Source: Aquitalea magnusonii
GTDB taxonomy: Bacteria > Pseudomonadota > Gammaproteobacteria > Burkholderiales > Chromobacteriaceae
Length of the DNA: 64,000 bases
Assembly: GCF_002217795.2 (NCBI RefSeq)
Contig: NZ_AP018823.1
Span: 4,402,001-4,466,000, forward strand
Direction: 5' to 3'
Part shown: positions 33,796 through 43,516 of the stretch, piece after piece
How the letters are laid out: each line of letters opens with the position of its first letter
How positions within the stretch are numbered: the stretch's first letter is position 1
Notes under the pieces: generated by a model
Seen by the model: only the letters and a program-made list of their open reading frames with translations
Database searches by the model: none
Told to the model about the DNA's origin: nothing
Translations under genes and position numbers: made by a program

Positions 33796-35040
33796 TTAAT
33801 GCACCTTGCCAGCCTTGGCCAGACGTTCGGTGGCGGTTTTCGGGCTCATGGAGGAGTTCATGAACTGCGAAATCACGTCATCAATCGCGCCTTCGGTGGC
33901 CGATGCCATGGCCATCTTGTGGGCAAAGCTGGGCACCAGGCCGCCGCTCTTGGATGCGGCGGTCAGGTCGGCCTTGGACTTCTTGGCACAGTCGTCAAAC
34001 TTGTCCATCGGCGTGTCCAGGCGGGCCGGGATGGAGCCCTTGTTCAGGTTGAACACTTCCTGGAAGTTCTTGCTCATCACGGTTTCGGCCAGATCAGCCT
34101 GTGCCTTCTGCGCTGCCGGGTCCTTCTGCTTGAACATGGCCAGGCTGTCGATGTTGAAGGTGAAGCTGCCAGCCGTACCCGGTGCGGCTACGCACAGGAA
34201 GTCCTTGCCCGGCTTCTTGCCGGCGGCGGTGAATTCGCCCTTGGCCCAGTCACCCATGAACTGCATGCCGGCCTTGCCGTTGATCACCATGGCGGTGGCC
34301 AGGTTCCAGTCACGGCCAGCGGCACCCTTGTCGATATAGGTTTTCACCTTTTGCAGGGTTTCAAACACTTTCAGGGTGGTGGGGCCGGCCAGGGTAGCCT
34401 GGTCCAGCTGCACGAAGGCCTTCTTGTAGTAGGCCGGGCCACCTACGCCCAGTGCCACCGATTCAAACAGGGTGGCGTCCTGCCACGGCTGGCCACCGTG
34501 GGCAATCGGCTGGATGCCGGCTTTTTGCAGCTTGTCGGCGGCTTCGAAGAATTCCGGCCAGGTGGTCGGCACCTTGGCACCGGCCTTCTTGAAGGCCTCC
34601 GGATTTACCCACAGCCAGTTGACGCGGTGTACGTTCACCGGGGCGGCCACGTACTGGCCCTTGTATTTCATCACCTGGCTGACCACCGGCGGCAGTTGCT
34701 TGTCCCAGCCTTCGGCCTTGGCCACGGCATCGATATTGGCCAGCACGCCTTCGGCACCCCATTCCTGGATGGCCGGGCCCTTGATCTGGGCGGCGGTCGG
34801 CGGATTGCCGGATACCACGCGGGTTTTCAGCGCGGTCATGGCGTTGTCGCCACCACCGCCGGCCACGGCGAAGTCTTTCCAGTTATCGCCCTTGGCGGTC
34901 ATCATTTTTTTGAGTTCGGCCACGGATTTGGCCTCGCCACCGGAAGTCCACCAGTGCAGCACTTCCACTTCACCGGCAAATACCGTGGCCGGCAGCAGGG
35001 TGGCGGCCAGCAGGGCGGCGCTCAGTTGCTTGCGTTTCAT
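33796..35040 (-). CDS. gtsA: Periplasmic sugar-binding protein (GtsA-like, probably glucose)
   Basis: A 414-residue secreted protein with a signal peptide (1 to about 22, ending TVFA) and the family 1 solute-binding fold ([39 protein letters not shown]). It delivers the sugar to the permeases encoded downstream. It is the first gene after the two-component system and has its own promoter region with three TGTAAG repeats. Glucose is inferred from similarity to Pseudomonas GtsA and from the neighbouring Entner-Doudoroff genes. Confidence 0.88.
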   Translation of the reverse strand: MKRKQLSAALLAATLLPATVFAGEVEVLHWWTSGGEAKSVAELKKMMTAKGDNWKDFAVAGGGGDNAMTALKTRVVSGNPPTAAQIKGPAIQEWGAEGVLANIDAVAKAEGWDKQLPPVVSQVMKYKGQYVAAPVNVHRVNWLWVNPEAFKKAGAKVPTTWPEFFEAADKLQKAGIQPIAHGGQPWQDATLFESVALGVGGPAYYKKAFVQLDQATLAGPTTLKVFETLQKVKTYIDKGAAGRDWNLATAMVINGKAGMQFMGDWAKGEFTAAGKKPGKDFLCVAAPGTAGSFTFNIDSLAMFKQKDPAAQKAQADLAETVMSKNFQEVFNLNKGSIPARLDTPMDKFDDCAKKSKADLTAASKSGGLVPSFAHKMAMASATEGAIDDVISQFMNSSMSPKTATERLAKAGKVH

Positions 35041-35129
35041 TCTCTTGTCTCCGTTTTGTAGCGTTGCATTGCAGTTTTTATGTATCACCCCTGGCTTGTG
35101 GAACAGGGCCGTAGGTGGGGTGTGCAAGA

Positions 35130-35184
35130 ACTATAGCGGCAGATTGTAAGTTTTGTGTAAGGTTTGACAGGAATTGCTGTAAGA
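35130..35184 (-). promoter_or_regulatory. gtsA promoter with three TGTAAG repeats (response-regulator site)
   Basis: TGTAAG occurs at 35145-35150, 35156-35161 and 35179-35184 (CTTACA on the coding strand), spaced 11 and 23 bp, as OmpR-type regulators require. A TATAGT -10 (35135-35130, minus strand) places the repeats on and just upstream of the -35 region. The adjacent response regulator is the obvious candidate to bind. Confidence 0.55.
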
Positions 35185-35282
35185 AAATGCAGCATCGGCA
35201 ATGCACTGCGACATGCTATTGGAATGAATTCAGGCAGTTAAAGGCACAGAACTGGTGCTGCTGCGCAGCAAAATGGTGCGAC

Positions 35283-35303
35283 GTAGTGTGTCAACTACAC
35301 TAC
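35283..35303. promoter_or_regulatory. Palindrome GTAGTGT-N7-ACACTAC downstream of the kinase gene
   Basis: A perfect 7-bp inverted repeat with a GTCAACT spacer, 9 nt after the kinase stop codon. There is no U-run, so it is not a terminator. Half-sites resemble the HexR-type GTAGT/ACTAC boxes, but the spacing differs. Confidence 0.45.
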
Positions 35304-35311
35304 TGGACGGT

Positions 35312-36742
35312 TTATTCAGCTTCGGTTTCCTGCTTGAAAAACAGGCTGGCACACAGGCCATGCGGAGTGTTATCGCTCAGTTCCACCCGAGTGTGGTGGC
35401 GGCGGGCAATCTCCTGCACGATGGCCAGACCCAGGCCGCAGCCCTTGCCACCGGGCTGGTTGTTCACCCGGTAAAAGCGCTGGAACACCTTGTCGCGTTC
35501 CTCCGCGGCAATGCCGGGGCCGTTGTCGCGTACCGCCAGCCGCAACTGCTGGCCCTGGCGGTGCAGCTCGACGGTGATTTCACCACCTGGCGGGGTGTAC
35601 TGGATGGCATTGTCCAGCAGGTTGGCCAGCAATTCGCGCAGCAGGCCGGCGTGGCCCAGCACCAGCATTTTCTCATCGCTGCTGTCCAGGCCCAGGTCCA
35701 GCCCGCGCGCCAGCGCGCGCGGCACCGCCTCGGCGGTGACTTCGCGCGTGAGCTGGTTGAGGTCCAGCAGGCTGCGCTGCAAACCGGCTTCCGGCTCGGC
35801 ACGGGCCAGCGCCAGCAACTGGTTGACCAGGTGGATGGAGCGCGCCACGCTGGTTTCCACTTGCTCCAACTGGCGGCAGGCACGCGGGATATCCGGCGTG
35901 TGGCCTTGCAGTTCGGCCTTTACCAGCTCGGTTTGTGATTTCAGCCCGGCCAGCGGCGTGCGTAATTGATGCGCGGCATCGCCAATGAAGCGCCGCTGCT
36001 GCTCCACCTGGCGGTTGACCTCTTCCAGCAGGCTGTTGATGGCGGCGGTCAGGGTGCGTACTTCTGCCGGGGCATTGTTGACTTCAATCGGTGCCATATC
36101 GCGTGGCGAGCGGTTTTCCACCACCCGGCGCAGGCGGCGCAGTGGCGACAGGCCACGGCTGATGCCGGCCCACACCAACAGGCTGGTCAGCAGCATCAGC
36201 CCCAGCAGGGGCAGGCCCATGTCCAGCAGGATCTTGCGGGTGAGTTCGGCACTCAGGGCGCGGCTTTTGGCCACTTGCACCAGCATCAGTTGCGGCTGTT
36301 CCGGCGTGCCGGCCTGCAAGTAGAGTGCTGCCACGCGCACAGCCTGTCCCTTCATGCTGGCGTTGTAGAAGTAGCTGTTGCCGGCTTTGGCTGGCAGATG
36401 TGCTGGTGGCCGCGGCATGGCGGGCTCGCCCAGCAGGAAGGCGGAAGGCGGCGAGCTGACCATGTAATAAACGCGGTCGCTGGGGTCTTCTTCCAGGATT
36501 TCCCGCGCGGCACGGGGGAAATCGACATAAAAGCCGTTGCCAAACGGCTTGACCTGCCGCGCCAGCGCGCGTGATGTCTGTGCCAGGGTCTGGTCAATCA
36601 CTTCATTGGCGTAGCGCACCGCCATGGCATGCGCCAGCATGGCGGCGGCCAGCCACAGCACCAGTTGCGGCAGCAGCAGCCAGATCAGCAGTTGGCGGCG
36701 CAGTGATAGCTGGCGCGGGCGGGGTGGGCTGCTCTCAGCCAT
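35312..36742 (-). CDS. Sensor histidine kinase, TctE-like
   Basis: A 476-residue membrane kinase. A first helix (about 16-40), a periplasmic domain of the two-component-sensor N-terminal type (about 41-170) and a second helix (about 180-200) are followed by a HAMP-like linker, the phospho-acceptor box (DAAHQLRTPLAGLKSQ) and the ATPase domain (LLANLLDNAIQYTPPGG, then DNGPGI and GCGLGLAIV). It overlaps the regulator gene by 8 nt. Context between eda and the transporter suggests it senses a sugar or organic acid that controls the importer. Confidence 0.87.
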   Translation of the reverse strand: MAESSPPRPRQLSLRRQLLIWLLLPQLVLWLAAAMLAHAMAVRYANEVIDQTLAQTSRALARQVKPFGNGFYVDFPRAAREILEEDPSDRVYYMVSSPPSAFLLGEPAMPRPPAHLPAKAGNSYFYNASMKGQAVRVAALYLQAGTPEQPQLMLVQVAKSRALSAELTRKILLDMGLPLLGLMLLTSLLVWAGISRGLSPLRRLRRVVENRSPRDMAPIEVNNAPAEVRTLTAAINSLLEEVNRQVEQQRRFIGDAAHQLRTPLAGLKSQTELVKAELQGHTPDIPRACRQLEQVETSVARSIHLVNQLLALARAEPEAGLQRSLLDLNQLTREVTAEAVPRALARGLDLGLDSSDEKMLVLGHAGLLRELLANLLDNAIQYTPPGGEITVELHRQGQQLRLAVRDNGPGIAAEERDKVFQRFYRVNNQPGGKGCGLGLAIVQEIARRHHTRVELSDNTPHGLCASLFFKQETEAE

Positions 36743-37430
36743 CGCTGGCCAGGGTCAGCAGATAGCCCAGGCCGCGCACTGCACGGATGCCGGCACCGCT
36801 GCCATCCAGTTTTTTGCGCAGGCGGTGGACATACACTTCCACCGCATTGCTGCCGATTTCCTCGCCCTCGCCAGACAGGGCAGTGGAGATTTGTTCCTTG
36901 CTCAGCACTTTTTCTGCCTGGCGCATCAGGATGAACAGCAGCTCCAGTTCGCGGGCGGAAAGGTCGAGCGCCTGCGTTCCCGCCCAGGCACGCTGGGCGC
37001 TGCGGTCCAGCCGCAAGGGACCGAAGTGCAGTTCTTCCCGTTGCAGCTCATCGCGTTGTGGATCGGTGGCGCGATGGCGGCGCAGCAGGGCGCGGATGCG
37101 GGCTTCCAGCTCGGGGAATTCAAATGGCTTGACCAGATAGTCATCGGCTCCGGCATCCAGTCCGGCCACGCGGTCCTCCATGCTGTCCAGTGCGGTCAGC
37201 AGCAGGATGGGCAGCGCCGGTTGATGTACCCGCACATTGCGCAGCACTTTCAGGCCGTCCTGACCGGGCAGGCCGATATCCAGGATCACCGCATCAAAGT
37301 GCTCGGCCAGCAATAGCTGTTGTGCAGCCAAGCCATCGTCGCAGTGGCTGACGGCAAAACCCAGTTGGCCCAGGCGGGTGAGCAGGGCATCGGCCAGCAC
37401 GGCATCATCTTCGGCCAGAAACAGTTTCAT
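36735..37430 (-). CDS. OmpR-family response regulator, TctD-like
   Basis: A 231-residue regulator with a receiver domain (1 to about 115; acidic pocket EDD at 7-9, phospho-Asp51 in ILDIGLPGQDG, TKP-like VKPFEFPELEARIRALLRR) and a winged-helix DNA-binding domain (about 130-225, with SNAVEVYVHRLRKKL and IRAVRGLGYLL). It pairs with the kinase encoded by the overlapping downstream gene. TGTAAG repeats upstream of gtsA are its probable target. Confidence 0.88.
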   Translation of the reverse strand: MKLFLAEDDAVLADALLTRLGQLGFAVSHCDDGLAAQQLLLAEHFDAVILDIGLPGQDGLKVLRNVRVHQPALPILLLTALDSMEDRVAGLDAGADDYLVKPFEFPELEARIRALLRRHRATDPQRDELQREELHFGPLRLDRSAQRAWAGTQALDLSARELELLFILMRQAEKVLSKEQISTALSGEGEEIGSNAVEVYVHRLRKKLDGSGAGIRAVRGLGYLLTLASDG

Positions 37431-37514
37431 GGGACGGCAGCATTCGGAAATGAAGGCTTGATGGTAGTGCAGATTAGCCGGGCTGTGCCATCACCCTGCA
37501 GTGTGCGGCGCAGC

Positions 37515-37539
37515 AAAAAGCCCGCACAGGGCGGGCTTT
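37515..37539 (-). terminator. Terminator of the edd-eda operon
   Basis: On the minus strand GCCCGC (37536-37531) pairs with GCGGGC (37525-37520), followed by five T. It separates eda from the two-component genes. Confidence 0.85.
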
Positions 37540-37556
37540 GACGGAACGGGGTGGGG

Positions 37557-38180
37557 TTACTGCGCCAGCGCGCTGGCCTGCTTGGCCAGTTCGGTGATGC
37601 GGGCCCAGTCGCGGTTGGCAATGGCGTCTTCCGGGGTCAGCCAGCTGCCGCCAACGGCCAGGACGTTTTGCAGCGCCAGGTAGTCCTTGGCCTTGGCCAG
37701 GTCAATGCCGCCGGTCGGGCAGAAACGCAGGTCGGGCAGCGGGCCGGCCAGCGATTTGAGCAGCTTGATGCCACCCACGGCTTCGGCCGGGAACAGCTTC
37801 AGGATGTCAAAGCCCTCGTCCTGGGCGCGCATGGCTTCCGAGGCAGTAGCCACGCCCGGCAGCAGGGTGAGGTTGGCATTGCGCGCAGCGGACGCCAGTT
37901 CCGGCGTCAGGCCGGGGCTGACGCCAAACTGGGCACCGGCGTCCAGCGCGGCTTCCAGTTGGGCGCGGTTGCGCAGCGTACCAGCGCCGACAATGGCACC
38001 TGGCACTTCGTCGCGCATGCGGCGCATGGCAGCCAGCGCCGCCTTGGTGCGCAGGGTGACTTCCAGCACGCGGATGCCACCATCCACCAGCGCACGCGCC
38101 AGGTCTACCGCCACAGCGGCGTCATTTACCACGATGACCGGTACGACCGGTCCCTGGCGCAACAGGGTCAAAGCGTCCAT
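37557..38180 (-). CDS. eda: KDPG aldolase (2-dehydro-3-deoxyphosphogluconate aldolase)
   Basis: A 207-residue enzyme that cleaves KDPG to pyruvate and glyceraldehyde 3-phosphate, the second dedicated step of the Entner-Doudoroff route. Visible are VVPVIVVNDA, VGAGTLRN (catalytic Glu region replaced within the family range), SPGLTPELA, LPGVATASE and the Schiff-base lysine in LKLFPAEAVGG. It follows edd after 1 nt and ends the operon. Confidence 0.95.
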   Translation of the reverse strand: MDALTLLRQGPVVPVIVVNDAAVAVDLARALVDGGIRVLEVTLRTKAALAAMRRMRDEVPGAIVGAGTLRNRAQLEAALDAGAQFGVSPGLTPELASAARNANLTLLPGVATASEAMRAQDEGFDILKLFPAEAVGGIKLLKSLAGPLPDLRFCPTGGIDLAKAKDYLALQNVLAVGGSWLTPEDAIANRDWARITELAKQASALAQ

Positions 38181-38181
38181 A

Positions 38182-40017
38182 TCAGTTTCTCCACAACGGG
38201 TGATGGAAGCTCATGGCACCAGCTTCCGCGGCGTCGGCGGATTCGCGGAACACCGCGAATAGTTCACGTCCCACGCCAAATTGATTGTGTGCAAGGTCGG
38301 CACGCGCCAGTTCGCGTGCAGCCCATTCTTCAGCCGGTACTTTCACTTCCAGCGTGCCGGCCACGGCATCCAGTTTCACGATGTCGCCATCGCGAACCTT
38401 GCCGATACTACCGCCCAAGACCGCTTCCGGCGAGACGTGGATGGCAGCGGGCACTTTGCCCGACGCGCCGGACATGCGGCCATCGGTCACCAGTGCCACG
38501 GCAAAGCCGCGTTCTTGCAGGATGGACAGCGCCGGGGTCAGCTTGTGCAGCTCCGGCATGCCGTTGGCGCGCGGGCCCTGGAAGCGGATGACGGCGACAA
38601 AGTCGCGTTCCAGCTCGCCGCGCTTGAACGCAGCCAGCATGTCGTTCTGATCGTTGAATACGATGGCCGGTGCTTCCACGATGCGGTGTTCCGGCTTGAC
38701 GGCGGATACCTTGATCACGGCGCGGCCCAGGTTGCCAGCCACCACGCGCAGGCCGCCATCGGCGCTGAACGGCTCGGCCACGGTGCGCAGCACGCTGTCG
38801 TCGCCGCTCACGGCCGGGGCCGGACGCCATTTCAGCGTGCCATTGTCCAGCCAGGGTTCATTGGCGTAAGACGACAGGCCACGGCCGACGATGGTGTCCA
38901 CGTCTTCGTGCAGCAGACCGGCAGACAGCAGCTCGCGGATGACAAAGCCCATGCCGCCCGCGGCGTGGAAGTGGTTCACATCGGCCTTGCCATTGGGGTA
39001 GACGCGGGTCAGCAGCGGGATGATGGCCGACAGTTCGTCAAAATCGTCCCAGTTGATGTCGATGCCGGCGGCGCGGGCAATGGCCACCAGATGCAGGGTA
39101 TGGTTGGTGGAGCCGCCGGTGGCCAGCAGGCCGACAATGGCGTTGACGATGGATTTTTCATCAATCATGCGGCCAACCGGGGTGAAGTTCTCACCCTGGG
39201 CGGCAATGTGGGCGGCCTGACGGGCGGCGGCGCGGGTCAGTGCCTCGCGCAGCGGCGTACCCGGATTGACGAAGGCGGTGCCCGGCAGGTGCAGGCCCAT
39301 GATCTCCATCATCATCTGGTTGGAATTGGCTGTGCCATAGAAGGTACAGGTGCCGGGGCCGTGGTAGGACTGGCACTCGGATTCCAGCAGTTGATCCCTT
39401 CCCACCTTGCCTTCGGCGAACAACTGGCGCACCTTCGCCTTGTCGTCGTTGGCAATGCCGGTGGTCATCGGCCCGGCCGGAACAAACACCGCCGGCAGAT
39501 GGCCAAAGGTCAGCGCGCCAATCAGCAGGCCCGGTACGATCTTGTCGCACACGCCCAGATACAGGCTGGCGTCGAACATCTGGTGCGACAGGGCCACCGC
39601 GGTGCTCATGGCAATCACATCACGCGAAAACAGCGACAGCTCCATGCCGGGCTGACCCTGGGTCACGCCATCGCACATGGCGGGCACACCACCAGCAAAC
39701 TGGGCGGTGGCACCGGCCTTGAGCGCTTCTTCCTTGATCCAGGCCGGGTAGGCTTCCAGCGGCTGGTGGGCGGACAGCATGTCGTTATAGGCGGAGACGA
39801 TGGCCAGATTGGGGCGATGCGCTTCTTTCAGGTGAATCTTGACGTTGTCCGGCATGGCCGCAAAGGCGTGGGCCTGGTTGGTGCAGGACAGTTGGGCGCG
39901 TTCTACCTTGCCCTGCTGGGCGGCGGCGTTAAGGTGATTCAGATAAGCCGCGCGACGCGCGCGGCTACGCTCTATGATGCGCTGGGTAACAGTGTGCAGT
40001 ACCGGGTGCAGGGCCAT
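38182..40017 (-). CDS. edd: Phosphogluconate dehydratase
   Basis: A 611-residue iron-sulfur enzyme of the IlvD/Edd family that converts 6-phosphogluconate to KDPG. Family blocks seen are [59 protein letters not shown] and [17 protein letters not shown], including the cysteines that bind the cluster. It is first in edd-eda and divergent from zwf across 249 nt that hold two HexR-like sites. Confidence 0.96.
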   Translation of the reverse strand: MALHPVLHTVTQRIIERSRARRAAYLNHLNAAAQQGKVERAQLSCTNQAHAFAAMPDNVKIHLKEAHRPNLAIVSAYNDMLSAHQPLEAYPAWIKEEALKAGATAQFAGGVPAMCDGVTQGQPGMELSLFSRDVIAMSTAVALSHQMFDASLYLGVCDKIVPGLLIGALTFGHLPAVFVPAGPMTTGIANDDKAKVRQLFAEGKVGRDQLLESECQSYHGPGTCTFYGTANSNQMMMEIMGLHLPGTAFVNPGTPLREALTRAAARQAAHIAAQGENFTPVGRMIDEKSIVNAIVGLLATGGSTNHTLHLVAIARAAGIDINWDDFDELSAIIPLLTRVYPNGKADVNHFHAAGGMGFVIRELLSAGLLHEDVDTIVGRGLSSYANEPWLDNGTLKWRPAPAVSGDDSVLRTVAEPFSADGGLRVVAGNLGRAVIKVSAVKPEHRIVEAPAIVFNDQNDMLAAFKRGELERDFVAVIRFQGPRANGMPELHKLTPALSILQERGFAVALVTDGRMSGASGKVPAAIHVSPEAVLGGSIGKVRDGDIVKLDAVAGTLEVKVPAEEWAARELARADLAHNQFGVGRELFAVFRESADAAEAGAMSFHHPLWRN

Positions 40018-40045
40018 GGCAATTCCCGTGATGAATGTGGGTAAA

Positions 40046-40061
40046 TGGTAGTTTTACTACA
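40046..40061. promoter_or_regulatory. HexR-type operator upstream of edd
   Basis: GTAGT-TTT-ACTAC (40048-40060) is a perfect 5+3+5 palindrome 31 nt before the edd start. It agrees with the reported HexR pattern (TGTARTNNNAYTACA). HexR is encoded at 43517. Confidence 0.65.
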
Positions 40062-40223
40062 CTTAAATTGCAAGGAATCAGCCAGGGACTGATGGCGGCA
40101 TGTGGAGCAAAACTGGCATGAAAGCCTATGCAGTAAAGGATTTAACGATTTTTTGCCCAATTGGACAGGTGTTGCTTTCTGCGGATTATCCTGGCAGCAC
40201 GCATGGACATGGCCAAATCGGGT

Positions 40224-40238
40224 GGTAATATAACTACA
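40224..40238. promoter_or_regulatory. HexR-type operator upstream of zwf
   Basis: GTAAT-ATA-ACTAC (40225-40237) has the same 5+3+5 form with one mismatch and ends 29 nt before the zwf ATG, a position where a repressor would block transcription. Confidence 0.6.
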
Positions 40239-40266
40239 TTGCAAATGCACAAGACGGAAGATCACT

Positions 40267-41745
40267 ATGGATAACCGTAGCACGCCTACCCCGGCTTTCG
40301 ATATGGTGCTGTTCGGTGGCACCGGCGACCTGGTAATGCGCAAGCTGTTGCCTTCCCTGTATCAGGCCCATGCCGCCAGCCTGCTCAACCAGCAAGGCCG
40401 CCTGTTGGCGCTGGGTCGCAAGGCAATGAACCGTGATGATTACCTGGCGCTGGTGGAAAAAAGTGCCCGTCAGCATATTAAGGAACATTTCGATGCCGCG
40501 GCCTGGGAGTCTTTCTGCCGCCGCATCGACTATCTGCAGGTGGACGCCGGTGAGTCCGCCCATTATCCGGCACTGGCCGAAGCGGTGGGCCAGCATCCGG
40601 AACGGGTGGTGGTCTGTTATCTGGCCACGGCACCCAATCTGTTTGCCGGTATTTGTGAAAACCTGGCCGCCGTGGGACTTAACCGCCCCAATGTGCGGGT
40701 AGTACTGGAAAAACCGCTGGGCATCGATCTGGACTCGTCCAACGAAATCAACGATGCGGTGGCGCACTTCTTCAAGGAAGAACAGCTCTATCGGATCGAC
40801 CACTATCTGGGCAAGGAATCGGTACAGAACCTGATGGCCATCCGCTTTGCCAACGCGCTGTTCGAGCCGCTGTGGCGTCGCGAGTGGATTCACGATGTAC
40901 AGATCACCATTTCCGAAGACCTGGGTGTCGGCACCCGTGGGGACTTCTACGATGGCACCGGCGCGCTGCGCGACATGGTGCAGAACCACCTGCTGCAACT
41001 GCTGTGTATCGTCGCCATGGAGCCGCCGGCCAATATGGAAGCCGACGCGGTGCGGGACGAAAAACTCAAGGTGCTGAAGGCACTGCGCCCGTTCAGCGAA
41101 CAGGATGTGGCCAACAAGACCGTGCGCGGCCAGTACAAGGCCGGTGCGGTGGCCGGTCAGCCGGTGGTGGGTTACTTGCAAGAGCAAGGCATTCCGGCCG
41201 ACAGCCAGACCGAAACCTTTGTCGCCCTCAAGGCGGAAATCGACAACTGGCGCTGGGCCGGTGTGCCTTTCTTCCTGCGTACCGGCAAGCGCATGCAGGA
41301 GCGGCTGGCGGAAATCGTCATCAATTTCCGCGACGTGCCGCACCAGTTGTTCTCCGGCCCCTTGAGCGGCAGTCATACCGCCAACCGCCTGGTGATCCAG
41401 CTGCAGCCGGAAGAAAGCATCCGCCTGTACTTCCTGGCCAAGGAACCGGGCGACACCATGCGCCTGCAACCGGCCTATCTGGACCTGGACTTCTACAAGG
41501 CCTTCAAAGTGCGCCGTGCCGATGCCTACGAGCGCCTGCTGCTGGATGTGATCCGCGGCAAGCTGGCGCTGTTCATGCGCCGTGACGAGCTGGTGGAAGC
41601 CTGGCGCTGGGTGATGCCCATCATGGAATGCTGGCAGAACAGCAGCAACACCCCGCCCAAGCAATATACCGCAGGCACCTGGGGCCCGGCGGCTTCCAGC
41701 GCCCTGCTCAGCCGCGACGGCATCAGCTGGCACGAAGAAAGCTGA
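40267..41745 (+). CDS. zwf: Glucose-6-phosphate dehydrogenase
   Basis: A 492-residue enzyme that oxidises glucose 6-phosphate with NADP+. Visible are the coenzyme motif FGGTGDLVMRKLLPSLY at the N-terminus, EKPLGIDL and the substrate signature RIDHYLGKE with the catalytic His pair region. A GGAAG site precedes ATG 40267. First gene of zwf-pgl-glk-hexR-pgi, divergent from edd. Together with pgl and edd-eda it feeds the Entner-Doudoroff route and gives NADPH. Confidence 0.96.
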   Translation: MDNRSTPTPAFDMVLFGGTGDLVMRKLLPSLYQAHAASLLNQQGRLLALGRKAMNRDDYLALVEKSARQHIKEHFDAAAWESFCRRIDYLQVDAGESAHYPALAEAVGQHPERVVVCYLATAPNLFAGICENLAAVGLNRPNVRVVLEKPLGIDLDSSNEINDAVAHFFKEEQLYRIDHYLGKESVQNLMAIRFANALFEPLWRREWIHDVQITISEDLGVGTRGDFYDGTGALRDMVQNHLLQLLCIVAMEPPANMEADAVRDEKLKVLKALRPFSEQDVANKTVRGQYKAGAVAGQPVVGYLQEQGIPADSQTETFVALKAEIDNWRWAGVPFFLRTGKRMQERLAEIVINFRDVPHQLFSGPLSGSHTANRLVIQLQPEESIRLYFLAKEPGDTMRLQPAYLDLDFYKAFKVRRADAYERLLLDVIRGKLALFMRRDELVEAWRWVMPIMECWQNSSNTPPKQYTAGTWGPAASSALLSRDGISWHEES

Positions 41746-41877
41746 TCGACCTGACCCGTCCGGGCCGCCGCACTGGCCTGCCCGGACAGGACAATTCATA
41801 ACAAGCCGGCCAGCAAGAGCGGCAATCACCCGGTGTCATGGATATCAGGGGCCGGGTGCAAGGTGAGGATGACATGC

Positions 41878-42555
41878 ATGCAATGGTTTGAATTTCCCGA
41901 TGCACCGGCCAGCGCCGCCGCCCTGGCCGCTACCGTGGCACAACGCTTGTCGGCCGCTCTGGCGCGCGATGGCCGCGCCGTGCTGGCAGTATCCGGTGGC
42001 AAATCGCCGGTTCCCTTCTTTCACGCCCTGCGCAGCCAGCCGCTGGACTGGTCGCGCGTGCTGATTACCCTGGTGGACGAACGCTTCGTCCCGCCGGATC
42101 ACCCGGACAGCAATGCCGCGCTGGTGCGCGAGCATCTGCTACAGGATGCCGCCGCAGCCGCCCGTTTCCTGCCGCTGGTGGGCGATGCCCGTGATGACGT
42201 CACCGAACTGGCCGCCGCCAATGCCGCTTACCAACAACCGACTGTCGCCGTATTGGGCATGGGTGAGGACGGCCATACCGCTTCGCTGTTTCCCGGTGCT
42301 GACGCGCTCGCTGACGGGCTGGACATGGCCCGCAGCCTGCCCTTGCTTGCCGTCCAGCCGCTCACCGCGCCGCACCTGCGCTTCAGCATGAGCAAGGCCG
42401 CCTTGCTCGCCTGCGACAGCCTCATCCTGTCCATTCAGGGAGCGGGCAAGCGCCAGGTGTTCGATCAGGCTGCGCAAGGTATCAATGACAGCCTGCCCAT
42501 CAGCCATTTCCTGTTGCAGACGGAGTGCCCGCTTGATGTCTACTGGACTGCCTAA
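41878..42555 (+). CDS. pgl: 6-phosphogluconolactonase
   Basis: A 225-residue enzyme that hydrolyses 6-phosphogluconolactone. The family blocks [26 protein letters not shown] and [16 protein letters not shown] are intact. ATG 41878 is chosen with AGGTGAGG 9 nt upstream; ATG 41869 in frame is also possible. The 3' end overlaps glk by 20 nt, which implies coupled translation. Confidence 0.94.
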   Translation: MQWFEFPDAPASAAALAATVAQRLSAALARDGRAVLAVSGGKSPVPFFHALRSQPLDWSRVLITLVDERFVPPDHPDSNAALVREHLLQDAAAAARFLPLVGDARDDVTELAAANAAYQQPTVAVLGMGEDGHTASLFPGADALADGLDMARSLPLLAVQPLTAPHLRFSMSKAALLACDSLILSIQGAGKRQVFDQAAQGINDSLPISHFLLQTECPLDVYWTA

Positions 42556-43513
42556 TACCTGGCCAAGACTGCTGGCCGACATCGGCGGCACCAATGCCCG
42601 TTTTGCCCTGGAAACCGCCCCCGGCGTGCTGGAGGACATCCAGGTGCTGCCCTGTGCCAGCCACCCCACGCTGGAAGCGGCCATGCGCAGCTATCTGGCC
42701 GAGGTGGGCAGCCGTGCGGTGGCGCATGCCGCCATCGGCATTGCCAACCCGGTGACGGGTGACTGGGTGCAGATGACCAATCACCACTGGGCGTTTTCCA
42801 TCGAAGCCACCCGTCAGGCACTGGGGCTGACTTCGCTGATCGTCATCAATGATTTCACCGCGCTGGCGCTGTCGCTGCCCCACCTGCCACGCAAGGAACT
42901 GGTGCAGGTCGGCGGCGGGGACGCCATCAGTGGCAGCCCGCTGGCGCTGATCGGTCCGGGCACCGGCCTGGGCGTATCGGCCCTGATTCCGTCGCCGGGC
43001 GGCTATATGCCGCTGGCCGGAGAGGGCGGCCACGTCAGCTTTGCCCCGTTTGACGAACGCGAGGCTGCCATCTGGCGCTACGCGCGCGATCGCCACGGCC
43101 ATGTATCGGCCGAGCGCCTGCTGTCCGGCCCCGGTCTGGTGCTGATTTACCATGCGCTGGCGGCACTGGCCGGTGAAGCGGAGCAAGACCTGTCCGCTGC
43201 CGACATCACCGCCCGCGGCCTGTCGGGCGACTGTCCGCGCTGCCGCGAAACGCTGGACGCCTTCTGCGCCATGCTGGGTACGGCAGCGGCCAATCTGGCG
43301 CTGACGCTCGGCGCCCGTGGCGGGGTATACCTTGGCGGTGGTATCGTTCCACGTTTGATCGACTACTTCAAAACGTCGCCATTTCGCCCACGCTTCGAGG
43401 ACAAGGGCCGTTTTTCCGCTTATCTGGCGGGAATCCCGGTGTTTGTCATCAACAGCCGTTACCCTGCGCTGATCGGCGCGTCGGCAGCGCTGGCGGCGCA
43501 CCTGGAGCACTGA
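42536..43513 (+). CDS. glk: Glucokinase
   Basis: A 325-residue ATP-dependent glucokinase of the bacterial ROK-unrelated Glk family. It has [14 protein letters not shown] (phosphate-binding loop), [15 protein letters not shown] with the catalytic Asp, [11 protein letters not shown] and the glucose-binding [10 protein letters not shown]. It makes glucose 6-phosphate for Zwf and Pgi, consistent with uptake of free sugar by the nearby ABC importer. It overlaps pgl and is followed 3 nt later by hexR. Confidence 0.95.
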   Translation: MSTGLPNTWPRLLADIGGTNARFALETAPGVLEDIQVLPCASHPTLEAAMRSYLAEVGSRAVAHAAIGIANPVTGDWVQMTNHHWAFSIEATRQALGLTSLIVINDFTALALSLPHLPRKELVQVGGGDAISGSPLALIGPGTGLGVSALIPSPGGYMPLAGEGGHVSFAPFDEREAAIWRYARDRHGHVSAERLLSGPGLVLIYHALAALAGEAEQDLSAADITARGLSGDCPRCRETLDAFCAMLGTAAANLALTLGARGGVYLGGGIVPRLIDYFKTSPFRPRFEDKGRFSAYLAGIPVFVINSRYPALIGASAALAAHLEH

Positions 43514-43516
43514 CCC

